From Anaerolineales bacterium (GTDB lineage Bacteria; Chloroflexota; Anaerolineae; Anaerolineales; Villigracilaceae): a stretch of 64,000 bases of DNA. Shown piece by piece: positions 9,416 to 18,852 of the stretch. The position numbers were made by a program, and so were the translations under genes. Each line of letters opens with the position of its first letter. The first letter of the stretch is position 1. Location of the stretch: positions 62,001 through 126,000 of the forward strand of contig JANJTV010000085.1 in NCBI GenBank assembly GCA_024710905.1, written 5' to 3'. The notes below the pieces were generated by a model that worked only from the letters and a program-made list of their open reading frames with translations, was not told where the DNA came from and searched no databases.

Positions 9416-12400
9416 ATGGCAGAACTGGAAAAACTCGCGCAAGCCATTACCGCGCTGGAGGCTCAACGTTCTCTTTTGGGCGATGAGGTGGTTGATGCGG
9501 CGCTTGGCCCGCTGCGCGAGAAGCTGGCAGATTTGCATAACTCCCAACTGGTGACGGCGGGGGATGTCCAGCAGCGCCGGATTGTGACCGTGTTGTTTGC
9601 CGATATGAGCGGGTTCACGGCCATGTCTGAGCACGTGGATGCAGAAGACATGCGTGACATTATGAATTCGCTCTGGGAACGACTGGACTCAATCATCCTT
9701 GAACATGGTGGAAAAATTGACAAGCACATGGGCGATGGGGTGATGGCCCTGTGGGGGGCGGAGGAAACCCGCGAAGATGACCCGGAACGCGCGATTCATG
9801 CGGCGCTGGCGATGCAGGCTGAATTGAAGACCTTCCAGCCGTCGGTAGCGGTGCAGGGCACGCTGAAAATGCGCCTGGGACTGAATACTGGTCCCGCCCT
9901 GCTGGGTTCGATTGGCGCACGCGGTGAAATCACCGCCATGGGCGATACGGTGAACCTGGCGTCGCGCCTGGAACAGGCCTGCCCGGAAGATGGAATTCTA
10001 ATTTCGCATGATACCTACCGCCATGTGCGCGGTGTATTTGACGTAGTACCCCAGCCACCGCTGGAGGTAAAAGGCAAGACCGAGCCGGTGCGTTCCTACC
10101 TGGTGGAAAATGCCAAACCGCGTGCATTCCGCATGTCGACGCGGGGGATTGAAGGGGTGGAAACCCGCATGGTTGGCCGCGAGGCCGAGCTGGAGCAATT
10201 GCAGAAGACATTTTATGAAACAGTAAACGGCAGACTGCAGGTGGTGACCATCACCGGGGATGCCGGGATGGGCAAGAGCCGCCTGTTGTACGAATTTAAT
10301 GCCTGGGCGGAACTGCAAAAACAGGGCTGGTGGAACTTTAAGGGCCGCGCCAGTCTGTCGATGCTGAATGCACCGTATGCCCTGCTGCGAGATATTTTTG
10401 CCTTCCGGTTTGAGATCAGCGACAGTGATACGCTTGCGGTGGCGCACCGCAAGCTGGAAGGTGGCTTCAGGGAAATGATGCCCAACGACCCGGACGCGGT
10501 GGAAAAAGCACATGTCATTGGTCACCTGGTGGGGCTGGATTTTTCCTCCAGCGCTTACCTGCAATCGCTGAAACATGACCCGCGCCAGCTGCGCCAGCAG
10601 GCCCTTTTTTACCTGACACAATTCTTTGTGGAGGTTAGCGCCACCTTCCCGGTCCTGATGATGATTGACGACCTGCAATGGGCCGATAGTGGTTCATTGG
10701 ATGCGCTGACCTACCTTTTTTCTAATCTCCCTGCCAGCACGCCGTTGATGGCAGTGGTGGTCACCCGGCCTATCCTGTTTGAGCATTACCCGCGTTGGGA
10801 ACAGGAAATCCAGCCGGAGAAGCGCATCAACCTCGAAGCGTTGAGCAAGGAGAATAGCCGCCGCCTGGTGGACGAAATCCTGCGCAAGGTGCCAGACCTA
10901 CCCGGAGCAATCCGTGAACTGGTGGTGGGCGGTGCAGAGGGTAATCCGTTCTACCTGGAAGAATTTATCAAAATGTTGATTGACGAAAAGGTCATCCAGC
11001 CTGGTGAGGAGACTTGGCAGGTGGAGCCGTCACGGTTAGCTACCATTAATGTGCCACCCACTCTCAGCGAAGTGTTGCAGGCCCGTCTCGACAGTCTGGC
11101 TCCCGGCGAGCGGACGGTGTTGCAGCGCGCCTCGGTGGTTGGGCGTGTTTTCTGGGATACGGCTATTGCCAGGTTGAGCGCCGAGGACCTCAGTCCGGAG
11201 CAGGTGACCACGGCCCTGGAAGCCCTGCGCAAGAAAGAGCTAATCTATGAACGGCGTCCGGCTACGTTCGTGGGAACCCGTGAATTTACTTTCAAACATA
11301 CCCTGCTTCATGATGTAACCTATGACACGCTGCTTAAACGACAGCGTTCCATGTATCACCTGCTGGCTGCCGACTGGTTGGACCAGACCAGTAGTGAACA
11401 ACGCGGTAGTTACCTGGCGCAAATTGCCAGCCATTATGAGCGCGGCAGCGCCCACGCGCGCGCTTCGGCCATTTACTCACAGGCGGCAGAACGGGCCCTA
11501 CAACTGTCGGCGCTCAACGAAGCCCGCGATTTCTTCCAGCGTGCCCTTTCGCTGCTCGACCAGCCAGACCAGCCGCTGCGGTCTGTCATCGAAATGGAAA
11601 TCGGCCTGGCCCAGACCTGCATCCAGTTGGGTGAGTTTACCGATGCCCAGAAACATGCTGAAACAGCCTCCTCCATGGCGGGTGACCTGCAAATGGATGA
11701 TCTGGTGGCCGAAGCCCTGTGCCAATTGGGCGAGTTGACCTCCCTGTTGGGCAACAACCAGGACTCTCGCTCGTACCTGACCGGCGCCTTGTTCCTGGCG
11801 CGCAAGGATGAAGCGTTATTACGCCCGACCCTGGCGCGGATTGTCGCCACGCTGGGTGGTGTCGAATGGCGGCTGGGTAACCTGCAGCAGGCTTATGAAT
11901 ATTGCAGCGAAGCCCTGCGCCTGGCCGAAGAACTCAAAGATAACCAGACCCTGCTGATGGCTCTCACCCGCCTCGGCTCTGTGGAGGGCGCACTGGGCCG
12001 CCCGGAGCAGGAACAGGCTCATTACCAGCGTGCGCTGGCTTTGGCACTTGAGATTGGCAACCGCGAGCGGGCGGGAGTGGCACTTAATAACCTAGGCGCA
12101 CTGGCTGGTGAGCAAGGCCGCTGGCAGGATGCGCTTGCTTATTACACCCGTGCGCTGGAACTTTCTGAAGAGACCGGGGCAATGCAATCCACTGCCCTGC
12201 ACCTGATTAACCTGGGGTTGGCGCAAACACGCCTGGGTAGCTTTGCTGACGCTCAGGCAAACCTGGAAAAAGGCCTCGCGCTTGGCAGGCGGATTGGCGC
12301 TGCGCCGGTGACGCTCTGGGCAATGGTTTATTTTGGCCTGCTCTATCATGAGCGCGGCGAGAATGCCCGCGCCCTGGAACTGATCGGGATTGCCAGGAAT

Positions 12401-12556
12401 CACCCGGCCTGGGATAGCGAGAACGAACGTGAGACACAATTATTCCTGTCTCAGTGGCAAATCACACCTGGTGAATTCGATGCAGCAGTACAGGCGGGTC
12501 GCCAGGCTGATTTTGAAGCGGCCGTTAACAGGTTGCTTGGCAGGGAAGGCGCATGA
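9416..12556 (+). CDS. Adenylate/guanylate cyclase domain / ATPase / TPR regulator (second paralog)
   Basis: A 1046-aa paralog of the preceding gene with exactly the same length and domain order: cyclase domain (about residues 50-225), AAA_16/STAND ATPase (Walker [12 protein letters not shown], Walker [15 protein letters not shown]) and TPR repeats over the last 400 residues. Both metal-binding aspartates of the cyclase domain are intact ([11 protein letters not shown] and [11 protein letters not shown]), so cyclic nucleotide synthesis is plausible. The product and the input signal cannot be read from sequence. It overlaps pncC by four bases, so the downstream NAD-salvage-type and nucleosidase genes are co-transcribed with it. 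Confidence 0.93.
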   Translation: MAELEKLAQAITALEAQRSLLGDEVVDAALGPLREKLADLHNSQLVTAGDVQQRRIVTVLFADMSGFTAMSEHVDAEDMRDIMNSLWERLDSIILEHGGKIDKHMGDGVMALWGAEETREDDPERAIHAALAMQAELKTFQPSVAVQGTLKMRLGLNTGPALLGSIGARGEITAMGDTVNLASRLEQACPEDGILISHDTYRHVRGVFDVVPQPPLEVKGKTEPVRSYLVENAKPRAFRMSTRGIEGVETRMVGREAELEQLQKTFYETVNGRLQVVTITGDAGMGKSRLLYEFNAWAELQKQGWWNFKGRASLSMLNAPYALLRDIFAFRFEISDSDTLAVAHRKLEGGFREMMPNDPDAVEKAHVIGHLVGLDFSSSAYLQSLKHDPRQLRQQALFYLTQFFVEVSATFPVLMMIDDLQWADSGSLDALTYLFSNLPASTPLMAVVVTRPILFEHYPRWEQEIQPEKRINLEALSKENSRRLVDEILRKVPDLPGAIRELVVGGAEGNPFYLEEFIKMLIDEKVIQPGEETWQVEPSRLATINVPPTLSEVLQARLDSLAPGERTVLQRASVVGRVFWDTAIARLSAEDLSPEQVTTALEALRKKELIYERRPATFVGTREFTFKHTLLHDVTYDTLLKRQRSMYHLLAADWLDQTSSEQRGSYLAQIASHYERGSAHARASAIYSQAAERALQLSALNEARDFFQRALSLLDQPDQPLRSVIEMEIGLAQTCIQLGEFTDAQKHAETASSMAGDLQMDDLVAEALCQLGELTSLLGNNQDSRSYLTGALFLARKDEALLRPTLARIVATLGGVEWRLGNLQQAYEYCSEALRLAEELKDNQTLLMALTRLGSVEGALGRPEQEQAHYQRALALALEIGNRERAGVALNNLGALAGEQGRWQDALAYYTRALELSEETGAMQSTALHLINLGLAQTRLGSFADAQANLEKGLALGRRIGAAPVTLWAMVYFGLLYHERGENARALELIGIARNHPAWDSENERETQLFLSQWQITPGEFDAAVQAGRQADFEAAVNRLLGREGA

Positions 12557-13047
12557 GCCAGCCGCTCGAATACGCCCTGGGTGAACTGTTCCGCCTGCAC
12601 GGGCTGCGCCTGGCCACGGCTGAATCCTGCACCGGCGGGCTGATCGCGCATCGCATTACCAATGTCCCTGGCTCGTCTGAATATTTCCGGGGCGGGGTGG
12701 TGGCCTACGCCTACGAAGCCAAAGTGGCCCTGCTACACGTGGGTTGGGATACCCTGCGCCAGCATGGCGCTGTCAGCCGTGAAACGGTGATCGAGATGGC
12801 GCGCGGCGCGCGCGTGGCCCTGGGCGCGGATGTAGCTGTCTCGGTCAGCGGGATTGCCGGTCCGGGCGGCGGGCTACCCGGGAAGCCGGTTGGCACAACC
12901 TGGGTGGGGCTCTCCGCTGTAGAAGGCGACTGGGCGCGCCGGTTTGTCTGGTCGGGCGACCGCGACCAGAATAAAGTTGACTCGGCTGAAGCGGCCTTGC
13001 AGATGGTGATGGATTATTTACACGGAAAGGTGGATGACCGGTCATGA
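12553..13047 (+). CDS. pncC: CinA C-terminal domain protein, nicotinamide-nucleotide amidohydrolase
   Basis: A 164-aa stand-alone CinA_C domain. Family members deamidate nicotinamide mononucleotide to nicotinic acid mononucleotide, recycling the NMN made by DNA ligase. The signature regions are [32 protein letters not shown] and [11 protein letters not shown]. The N-terminal molybdopterin-binding-like half of full CinA is absent, as in E. coli PncC. It overlaps its neighbours by four bases on both sides. Confidence 0.9.
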   Translation: MSQPLEYALGELFRLHGLRLATAESCTGGLIAHRITNVPGSSEYFRGGVVAYAYEAKVALLHVGWDTLRQHGAVSRETVIEMARGARVALGADVAVSVSGIAGPGGGLPGKPVGTTWVGLSAVEGDWARRFVWSGDRDQNKVDSAEAALQMVMDYLHGKVDDRS

Positions 13048-13727
13048 CAACCGTTGTACTGGTTTCTGCGGTTGCCGAGTGGCAGGCGCTTGGAAAATTA
13101 ATCCCCAATATTGAATACCTGACTTCTCCCTACGGGCAGTGTTTCACGCACTCCATTGACCATGAACCGGTGATTTTCTTCCACAGCGGGTGGGGCAAGA
13201 TTGCCTCGGCCGCCTCGATGCAGTATGTGATCGACCGCTGGCGGCCGGAGCTGACCGTCAACCTGGGCACCTGCGGTGGGTTTGATGGGATGGTCGGGCA
13301 GGGTGAAATCATCCTGGTGGAAAAGACATTTATTTATGACATTGTTGAGTTGATGGGTGATTTCGGGGTGGTGGAAAATTTCTTTAACACGGAACTCGAC
13401 CTGTCGTGGCTCCGCCAGCCGTACCCTTATCCCGTGCGGCGCGGTACTCTGGCCTCGGCCGATGGCGACTTGATCCCCGAAAAAATCTCGCACCTGATGC
13501 AGCGCGGGGCGATTGCTGCGGATTGGGAAAGCGGTGCGCTGGCCTGGGTGGCGCATAAGAACCGCCAGCGCTTGTTGATCCTACGCGGGGTAAGCGACCT
13601 GGTGCATGAGACCGGCGGCGAGGCGTATGGGAATATTGAATTGTTCAAGGAAAGGACAGTAGGGGTGATGGATACGCTGCTGAAGCAGTTGCCGGGATGG
13701 ATGGGGGCAGCAGGCAGTAACAAGTAG
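13044..13727 (+). CDS. MTA/SAH-nucleosidase-like phosphorylase superfamily protein
   Basis: A 227-aa protein of the PNP/UDP phosphorylase fold. The nucleobase-pocket region [12 protein letters not shown] and the late RGVSDLVHE segment, whose aspartate is the general acid in the family, are recognisable; [11 protein letters not shown] is the phosphate/ribose-loop region. It likely cleaves 5'-methylthioadenosine, S-adenosylhomocysteine or a related nucleoside, but substrate specificity is not readable. It is last in the cyclase-pncC operon and is followed by a strong terminator. Confidence 0.8.
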   Translation: MTTVVLVSAVAEWQALGKLIPNIEYLTSPYGQCFTHSIDHEPVIFFHSGWGKIASAASMQYVIDRWRPELTVNLGTCGGFDGMVGQGEIILVEKTFIYDIVELMGDFGVVENFFNTELDLSWLRQPYPYPVRRGTLASADGDLIPEKISHLMQRGAIAADWESGALAWVAHKNRQRLLILRGVSDLVHETGGEAYGNIELFKERTVGVMDTLLKQLPGWMGAAGSNK

Positions 13728-13733
13728 TTGAAA

Positions 13734-13776
13734 AACTCCCCGGTCAGCATAGCCTGCCGCCGGGGAGTTCTATTTT
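13734..13776. terminator. Bidirectional terminator between the nucleosidase gene and metG
   Basis: A perfect 10-bp stem (13734-13743 with 13760-13769) around a 16-base loop has T-rich sequence after it on the plus strand and A-rich sequence before it. It can serve both converging genes. Confidence 0.85.
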
Positions 13777-13794
13777 TAAATCTCCATTAACCAA

Positions 13795-15585
13795 CTACCC
13801 ACCCAACTTGCCGCGTTCCATTTCCGCCACGGCCGCATCCAGCTTCTTAAAGAGCGGCTCGGGTTGCTGCAAGGGCGCGCCGGGCTGCAGCTGGCTGGGC
13901 TGCCAGGTATTGCCGCTTTCACCAGCCTTGTAGCGCAGGCCGGTGTGCGCGCCAAGCGAGTCGCTAATTTCCTCAACATATTGTTCCCCGGCCAGCGGGG
14001 TGGCGTAACCAAAGATCTGGTGCAGTTTCTGGCTGGTGAACGGCAGGAAGGGCGCAAACAACACCTTGAGCGAATCGATGGCGCGCAGGGCGGTGTAAAT
14101 CGTTAGCGCGGCGGCGGCCCGGTCTGTTTTGATGGCCTGCCACGGGGCGTTCGCATCCAGGTAACGGTTGACTTCGGTTGCCAGCCGGAAGGTCTCTTTA
14201 AGGGCCTCGCGCAATTTTACGGCTTCCAGAAGATCGCCCACGCTCGTAAAACCGCCTTCAATGGTTGCCAGCAGGGTTTTGTCCGTTTCGCGCAAGTCGG
14301 CCAGGCTGACGTCCGGGGCATGACCTTCCCAGTGCTTATAACTAAATGAAAGCACACGGTTGGCCAGGTTGCCCCAGGTGGCGACCAGTTCGCTGTTGTT
14401 GCGTTCCACAAATTCGGCCCAGTCCCAATCGCTGTCCTTGCTTTCGGGCATGTTCACCGTCAGGTAATAGCGCAGTGCGTCCGGGTCGTAGGCGGCCAGC
14501 GCGTCACGTCCCCAGACCGCCCAGTTGCGGCTGCCACTGATCTTGTCGCCTTCCAGGTTCATGAACTGGTTGGCAGGTACATCATGCGGCAGGGTCAGTT
14601 TCACGCCTTTTTCGCCGTTGAAGATCTCGGCAAATTGCTCGCCCACGCCCATCAATTCGGCAGGCCAGAGGGAGGTGTGGAAGAAGATATTGTCCTTGCC
14701 AATGAAATAATACTGGCGGGCGGCGGGGTTGGCCCACCAATCCTTCCAGGCGGCGGGCTGCCTGGAAATGTTTGCCCATTCAATGGCGGCGGAGAGGTAG
14801 CCGATGACGGCCTCGAACCAGACATACAGGCACTTGTTCTGCCAGCCTTCCACCGGGACGGGGATGCCCCAGTCCAGGTCGCGGGTGATCGGGCGCGGCT
14901 TCAGCCCCTCGGCCTGGATCTTGCCCAGGCTTTCGCCCAGCACGGTATCACGCATGTGGCCGGAGCGCGCTTTCAGGAACGCAATCACATGCGGTTCCAG
15001 TTTCGAAAGGTCAATATAAAAATGTTCAGTTTCGCGCAGTTCAGGTGTTGAACCGTCGTTCTTTGAGCGCGGGTTGAGCAACTTTTCCGGTTCCAGCACG
15101 TTGCCGCAGTTGTCACACTGGTCTGAGCGTGCACCGTCGTAGTTGCAGATATAACAGGTGCCCTCCACATAGCGGTCCGGCAGGAACTTTCCGGCGGCGG
15201 GGGAATACCATTGCATGGATTTCTGGGTGAACAGGAATCCGTTTTGTTTAAGCGCCAGGAAGATGCTCTGGGAAACTTTGAAGTGGTTTTCGGTGTGCGT
15301 GCTGGTGAACAGGTCGTAGGTGATGCCATAGCCCTGGAAAAGTTCCAGGAAGGTATTGTGATATTGTTTGTAGACCTCTTCGACCGGTTTCCCCAGCGAA
15401 TCGGCTTTCACGGTGACGGGTGTGCCGTGCGAATCGGTGCCGGAGACCATTAACACCCGGTTGCCTTTCAGGCGATGGTAGCGGGCCACAATATCCCCGG
15501 GCAGGTGCGAGCCGGTGATGTTGCCGACATGAATCTCGGCGTTGGAGTAAGGCCATGCGATGGCGATCAGGATATTCTCAGGCAT
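13795..15585 (-). CDS. metG: Methionyl-tRNA synthetase
   Basis: A 596-aa class I aminoacyl-tRNA synthetase that charges tRNA-Met. The HIGH-type motif is HVGN (AWPYSNAEIHVGNITGSH) and the KMSKS-type loop is KISGS (GDKISGSRNW). A zinc knuckle of the CxxC-CxxC type is intact (CYICNYDGARSDQCDNCG). The C-terminal tRNA-binding EMAP domain seen in some MetG proteins is absent. A promoter at about 15606 and a GGAGG ribosome binding site six bases before the ATG support the start. Confidence 0.97.
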   Translation of the reverse strand: MPENILIAIAWPYSNAEIHVGNITGSHLPGDIVARYHRLKGNRVLMVSGTDSHGTPVTVKADSLGKPVEEVYKQYHNTFLELFQGYGITYDLFTSTHTENHFKVSQSIFLALKQNGFLFTQKSMQWYSPAAGKFLPDRYVEGTCYICNYDGARSDQCDNCGNVLEPEKLLNPRSKNDGSTPELRETEHFYIDLSKLEPHVIAFLKARSGHMRDTVLGESLGKIQAEGLKPRPITRDLDWGIPVPVEGWQNKCLYVWFEAVIGYLSAAIEWANISRQPAAWKDWWANPAARQYYFIGKDNIFFHTSLWPAELMGVGEQFAEIFNGEKGVKLTLPHDVPANQFMNLEGDKISGSRNWAVWGRDALAAYDPDALRYYLTVNMPESKDSDWDWAEFVERNNSELVATWGNLANRVLSFSYKHWEGHAPDVSLADLRETDKTLLATIEGGFTSVGDLLEAVKLREALKETFRLATEVNRYLDANAPWQAIKTDRAAAALTIYTALRAIDSLKVLFAPFLPFTSQKLHQIFGYATPLAGEQYVEEISDSLGAHTGLRYKAGESGNTWQPSQLQPGAPLQQPEPLFKKLDAAVAEMERGKLGG

Positions 15586-15605
15586 TCGTGCCTCCGGAAA
15601 AAAGG

Positions 15606-15611
15606 ATTATA
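15606..15611 (-). promoter_or_regulatory. -10 box of the metG promoter
   Basis: TATAAT on the minus strand begins immediately after the upstream terminator's T-run. It is followed by a short leader carrying GGAGG six bases before the metG ATG. Confidence 0.55.
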
Positions 15612-15641
15612 AAAACAAAAATGCTGGCGTTTGCCAGCATT
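15612..15641 (-). terminator. Terminator after the sigma factor gene
   Basis: A perfect 9-bp stem (15620-15628 with 15633-15641) and a four-base loop are followed on the minus strand by a T-rich tract. It ends yceD-sigA transcription just before the metG promoter. The remaining gap 15642-15742 holds one more 7-bp inverted repeat (15665-15671 with 15682-15688) and nothing else recognised. Confidence 0.8.
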
Positions 15642-15742
15642 GGTCAGGCGGCGTGAACCGTCCCGCAGTTCACCTGGCGCAGAACTGCAAGGGGGCAGGC
15701 ATGGGCATGGACATGCTGGTTCGTTTCATGGGCGCAATTTTA

Positions 15743-16939
15743 CTACAAATAGTCCTTTAATTCCCGGGACTGCCTGGGGTGGCGTAGCTGGCGCAGGGCC
15801 TTACCCTCGATCTGGCGGATGCGTTCGCGGGTCAGGCCAAACTTCTGGCCGACTTCCTCCAGGGTGTAGGGGGTGCCGTCGTCCAGTCCGTAGCGCAGGC
15901 GCAGCACACGCGCCTCGCGGGGAGGCAAGCTCTCGAGGACTTCATCCAGTTTTTCTTTCAGCATGTTCTGGTATGTGCTTTGGGCCGGGCTGGGATTGTA
16001 GTCATCCTCAATAAACATGCCCAGTTCCGAGTCTTCATCATCCCCGACCGGGCTTTCCAGTGAGAGCGGCAGCCAGGAGACTTTCAGGATCCATTGTACT
16101 TTCTTGATGGGCATTTTTAACGCTTCAGCCAGCTCTTCAATTGTTGCAGCCCGCCCCAGGGTTTGTTCCAGTTCGCGGCTCAGTTTGTATACCTGTCGGA
16201 TGCGATCCACCATATGGACAGGCACGCGGATGGTGCGGGCCTGGTCGGCGATGGCCCGGCTGATGCCCTGGCGGATCCACCAGGTGGCGTAGGTGGAGAA
16301 GCGAAAACCGCGCTCGACCTCGTATTTTTCCACGGCTTTCATCAGGCCCAGGTTGCCTTCCTGAATCAGGTCAAGGAAGGGTACACCGCGTCCCATGTAG
16401 CGTTTGGCGACCGAGACGACAAGCCTGGTATTGGCCTTAATCAGGTGTTCGCGGGCCTCCTGCGCTTCGCGAATCTGCGCCTCCAGCTCGGTTTGCCGCT
16501 GGGCGGAAAGTTTGGTTGTGCCAACCAATGCTGCCTGTGCTTCGCGTCCACGAATGATGCGTTGGGCCAAATCTTTTTCCTGCTGGACATTCAACAGCGG
16601 CACCTTGGACATTTCTTTCAGGTACATGCCGATCGGGTCTTCAGCCAGCGCGCTGCTGGTCTCCTGCCAGTGTTCGACTTCATTGCTGATTTCCACCAGG
16701 CGGGACGGTTCGGGTTCGTTTTCAACCTCCGAATCCACGACATCCACCCCCCGGCGGCGCAGGGAGAGCATCAGCACCGTCAGTCGTTCCGAATCCTGGT
16801 GGGCTTCGGGGTAGGCTTCCATCAGGTCGTCGGTGGTCAGGAATCCCTGAATACCCGCTTTTTCAAGCAGGCTGTGTAAAATCTCATTCCTGTCTCCGCG
16901 TCGTTCTGGATGTGCCAAGGCTGTTCTCCGGTGTTGCAT
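15743..16939 (-). CDS. sigA: RNA polymerase primary-type sigma factor
   Basis: A 398-aa sigma-70 family factor. Region 1.2 (DPIGMYLKEMSKVPLLNVQQ), region 2 (HLIKANTRLVVSVAKRYMGR then GLMKAVEKYEVERGFRFSTY and WWIRQGISRAIADQ), region 3 and region 4 with the -35-binding helix (GLTRERIRQIEGKALRQLRH) are all present, as expected of a group 1 or close group 2 sigma. The N-terminus is short (about 75 residues before region 1.2). The ATG at 16939 lacks a clear ribosome binding site, so the exact start is uncertain; a TTG seven codons downstream is an alternative. It lies 15 bases after the YceD-like gene and probably shares its promoter. Confidence 0.93.
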   Translation of the reverse strand: MQHRRTALAHPERRGDRNEILHSLLEKAGIQGFLTTDDLMEAYPEAHQDSERLTVLMLSLRRRGVDVVDSEVENEPEPSRLVEISNEVEHWQETSSALAEDPIGMYLKEMSKVPLLNVQQEKDLAQRIIRGREAQAALVGTTKLSAQRQTELEAQIREAQEAREHLIKANTRLVVSVAKRYMGRGVPFLDLIQEGNLGLMKAVEKYEVERGFRFSTYATWWIRQGISRAIADQARTIRVPVHMVDRIRQVYKLSRELEQTLGRAATIEELAEALKMPIKKVQWILKVSWLPLSLESPVGDDEDSELGMFIEDDYNPSPAQSTYQNMLKEKLDEVLESLPPREARVLRLRYGLDDGTPYTLEEVGQKFGLTRERIRQIEGKALRQLRHPRQSRELKDYL

Positions 16940-16954
16940 CCAGCAGGGGGATGA

Positions 16955-17467
16955 TTATTCTTTGTCCAGCAGGTCTTTCAGGATCGAAAAGGGTGAATCG
17001 CCTTCGGGGCGGTGTCCACAGTCTTTTTCGTTCAGGTCCTGGCCGCACTCCGGGCACAGGCCTTTGCAATCCTCCCGGCAAAGCGGCAGGATGGGCAATT
17101 CCAGGATGGCATATTCGCGTACCAATGGTTGCAGGTCAATATGCCCGTTTTCAGGAACCAGCAATTCTGATTCGGTCATCGAGCGTCTGTCGAAGGCGTA
17201 CAGCTCGGTAAACTCCCAAGCCAGCGGCTGATTATAGGGTCTCAGGCAGCGCACACATTCCAGGCCGGTTTCCCCGTGAAACTCGCATTGCACCAGCAAT
17301 CCCTGTGGGGTGCGGCTTATTTTTGCCAGGCCGCCAAAATTGTCCAGGGTCAGGTCTTCCCCTGCGTCGAGGTGGTCTTTTTCGAACGGGAAATCGCGAC
17401 TAACCCCGATCGAGGAAGTGATCAGGAAGCCGATATTCAACCGCAGGGGTTTGCGAGGGTTCGTCAC
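16955..17467 (-). CDS. YceD/DUF177-family protein with C-terminal zinc-binding cysteines
   Basis: A 170-aa DUF177 (YceD) protein; the E. coli homologue affects 23S rRNA accumulation. The family core CVRCLRPYNQPLAWEFTELY is present, and the tail CREDCKGLCPECGQDLNEKDC forms the usual cysteine cluster. In many bacteria the next gene is rpmF (L32); here it is instead the primary-type sigma factor gene, 15 bases downstream. The start is GTG at 17467; no in-frame ATG fits upstream. A consensus promoter lies about 30 bases upstream. Confidence 0.85.
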   Translation of the reverse strand: MTNPRKPLRLNIGFLITSSIGVSRDFPFEKDHLDAGEDLTLDNFGGLAKISRTPQGLLVQCEFHGETGLECVRCLRPYNQPLAWEFTELYAFDRRSMTESELLVPENGHIDLQPLVREYAILELPILPLCREDCKGLCPECGQDLNEKDCGHRPEGDSPFSILKDLLDKE

Positions 17468-17497
17468 GCGCTTGCTCTCATGGGGAAAATATGCCGC

Positions 17498-17526
17498 ATT
17501 GTAGCACGTCCGTTTGGCTGCGTCAA
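17498..17526 (-). promoter_or_regulatory. Strong sigma-70 promoter of the yceD-sigA operon
   Basis: On the minus strand TTGACG (17521-17526), an exact 17-base spacer and TACAAT (17498-17503) sit upstream of the GTG at 17467. This is one of the two best -35/-10 pairs in the window, and it drives the sigma gene itself. Confidence 0.8.
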
Positions 17527-17569
17527 ATAATATGCGTGTAGCAGTGTGGCGCGCGGTGGTCTGCCCGAT

Positions 17570-18850
17570 TTAGGCTACCCAATCCAGGATTTTGTGCCAG
17601 GCCCCGGCAAAGGGCAGGAACCACGGAAAGCCGCTGTACAGGCCCAGCGGCGCGCCGGGGAACGGCAGTTCGGCAATCGGGTTCTCTACGGGCAAATCAA
17701 GCATTTTTTCAGCCACCAGCCTGCCCAGGTGAGTTGAAAACGCCACGCCGTGCCCGGCATAGCCCATTGCGTAATGCAAACCATCTTTTTCGCCGGCGTG
17801 CGGCATCATGTCAAAGGTGAAACAGAGGGTGCCGCCCCAGCAGTACTCCACCGGGATGCCAGCCAGTTGCGGGAAAACCTGCAGCATGCCCTGGCGCAGG
17901 ATTTCCGCGCTTTGGCGCACGGCATTCCCGCTTTCGGGGAAGAAAGCTGCCCGTCCGCCAAATAGCATGCGCCGGTCAGGCGTCAACCGGAAGTAATACA
18001 GGTAGTGCTTTGAATCAAAGATCATACGGTTGTTGGGGATAACCTGCCGGGCGAGTCCTTCGGGCAGTGGAGCGGTGGCAATGATGTATGAGCCGACCGG
18101 AATGCTGCGCCGATTGAGCCAGGGCGTCGCGTCGGTGGTATAGCCATTGGTGGCGGCAAATACTTTTGTGGCGCGTAGGCTGCCTCGTTTAGTATTTAGC
18201 GTGTAGCCATTGCCGTTACGTTCCAGGGACATCACGCGTGTGTTTTCATGAATGACCGCTCCGGCGTGATGCGCCGCCTGCGCCAGCCCCAAGACATACT
18301 GGCCGGGGTTGATCCCTGCGGAGATTTCCTCCATCAGGCCGCCATGGTACAGGTCGGAACCAATCTCGGCTGGCAGTTCCTGCCGGGTGAGTACGCGGCT
18401 TTTGTGACTGAAAAATTTTTCCTGTTGTTCGGCCGCACGGGCGTAACCATCAAAGTGGGAGGGCTTCCAGGCTACTTCGAGACAACCAGTGCGGGAAAAG
18501 GAACAATCGATTTTTTCCTGCATAACAATTTCTTCGACGGTATCAATGGCTGCCAGTGAGAAGGTGAACAGGCGCTGGCTCATTTCCAGACCATACCGTT
18601 TGAGCAGCGTTTCCACGCCCAGTTTTAATCCCGTTAGGACCATGCCGCCGTTCCGGCTGGAAGCGCCCCAGCCTGCTGTATTGGCTTCCAGTACGGCAAC
18701 GTTCAGCCCGGCCTGCGCCAGCCGCCGCGCTGCCGAAAGGCCGGTATACCCGCCGCCGATGATGGCGGCATCCACGCTAGGGGGCAGGGGATGCTCCTCG
18801 ACAGCGATAGGCCGAACTGTGGTGAGCCAGTAGTTTTCTTCCCTGAGCAT
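17570..18850 (-). CDS. FAD-dependent oxidoreductase, DAO family
   Basis: A 426-aa flavoprotein with an N-terminal dinucleotide-binding motif (AAIIGGGYTGLSAARRLAQA) and the ATNGYT and GGTLCFTFDMMPHAG regions typical of the D-amino-acid oxidase / gamma-glutamylputrescine oxidase group. It probably oxidises a secondary amine or amino acid with release of hydrogen peroxide; the substrate is not determinable. Its start codon lies two bases after the stop of the PaiB-like gene, so the two form an operon. PaiB-type proteins and glutamylputrescine oxidases are both linked to polyamines, which is suggestive only. Confidence 0.85.
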   Translation of the reverse strand: MLREENYWLTTVRPIAVEEHPLPPSVDAAIIGGGYTGLSAARRLAQAGLNVAVLEANTAGWGASSRNGGMVLTGLKLGVETLLKRYGLEMSQRLFTFSLAAIDTVEEIVMQEKIDCSFSRTGCLEVAWKPSHFDGYARAAEQQEKFFSHKSRVLTRQELPAEIGSDLYHGGLMEEISAGINPGQYVLGLAQAAHHAGAVIHENTRVMSLERNGNGYTLNTKRGSLRATKVFAATNGYTTDATPWLNRRSIPVGSYIIATAPLPEGLARQVIPNNRMIFDSKHYLYYFRLTPDRRMLFGGRAAFFPESGNAVRQSAEILRQGMLQVFPQLAGIPVEYCWGGTLCFTFDMMPHAGEKDGLHYAMGYAGHGVAFSTHLGRLVAEKMLDLPVENPIAELPFPGAPLGLYSGFPWFLPFAGAWHKILDWVA

Positions 18851-18852
18851 GG

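Noticed and set aside
15642-15742. A possible small RNA in the sigA-metG gap.
   Set aside because: It has one 7-bp inverted repeat but no promoter or terminator of its own; it is more likely the 3' untranslated end of the sigma transcript.
16163-16879. A 238-codon plus-strand frame.
   Set aside because: It is antisense to the sigma factor gene and shows no domain.
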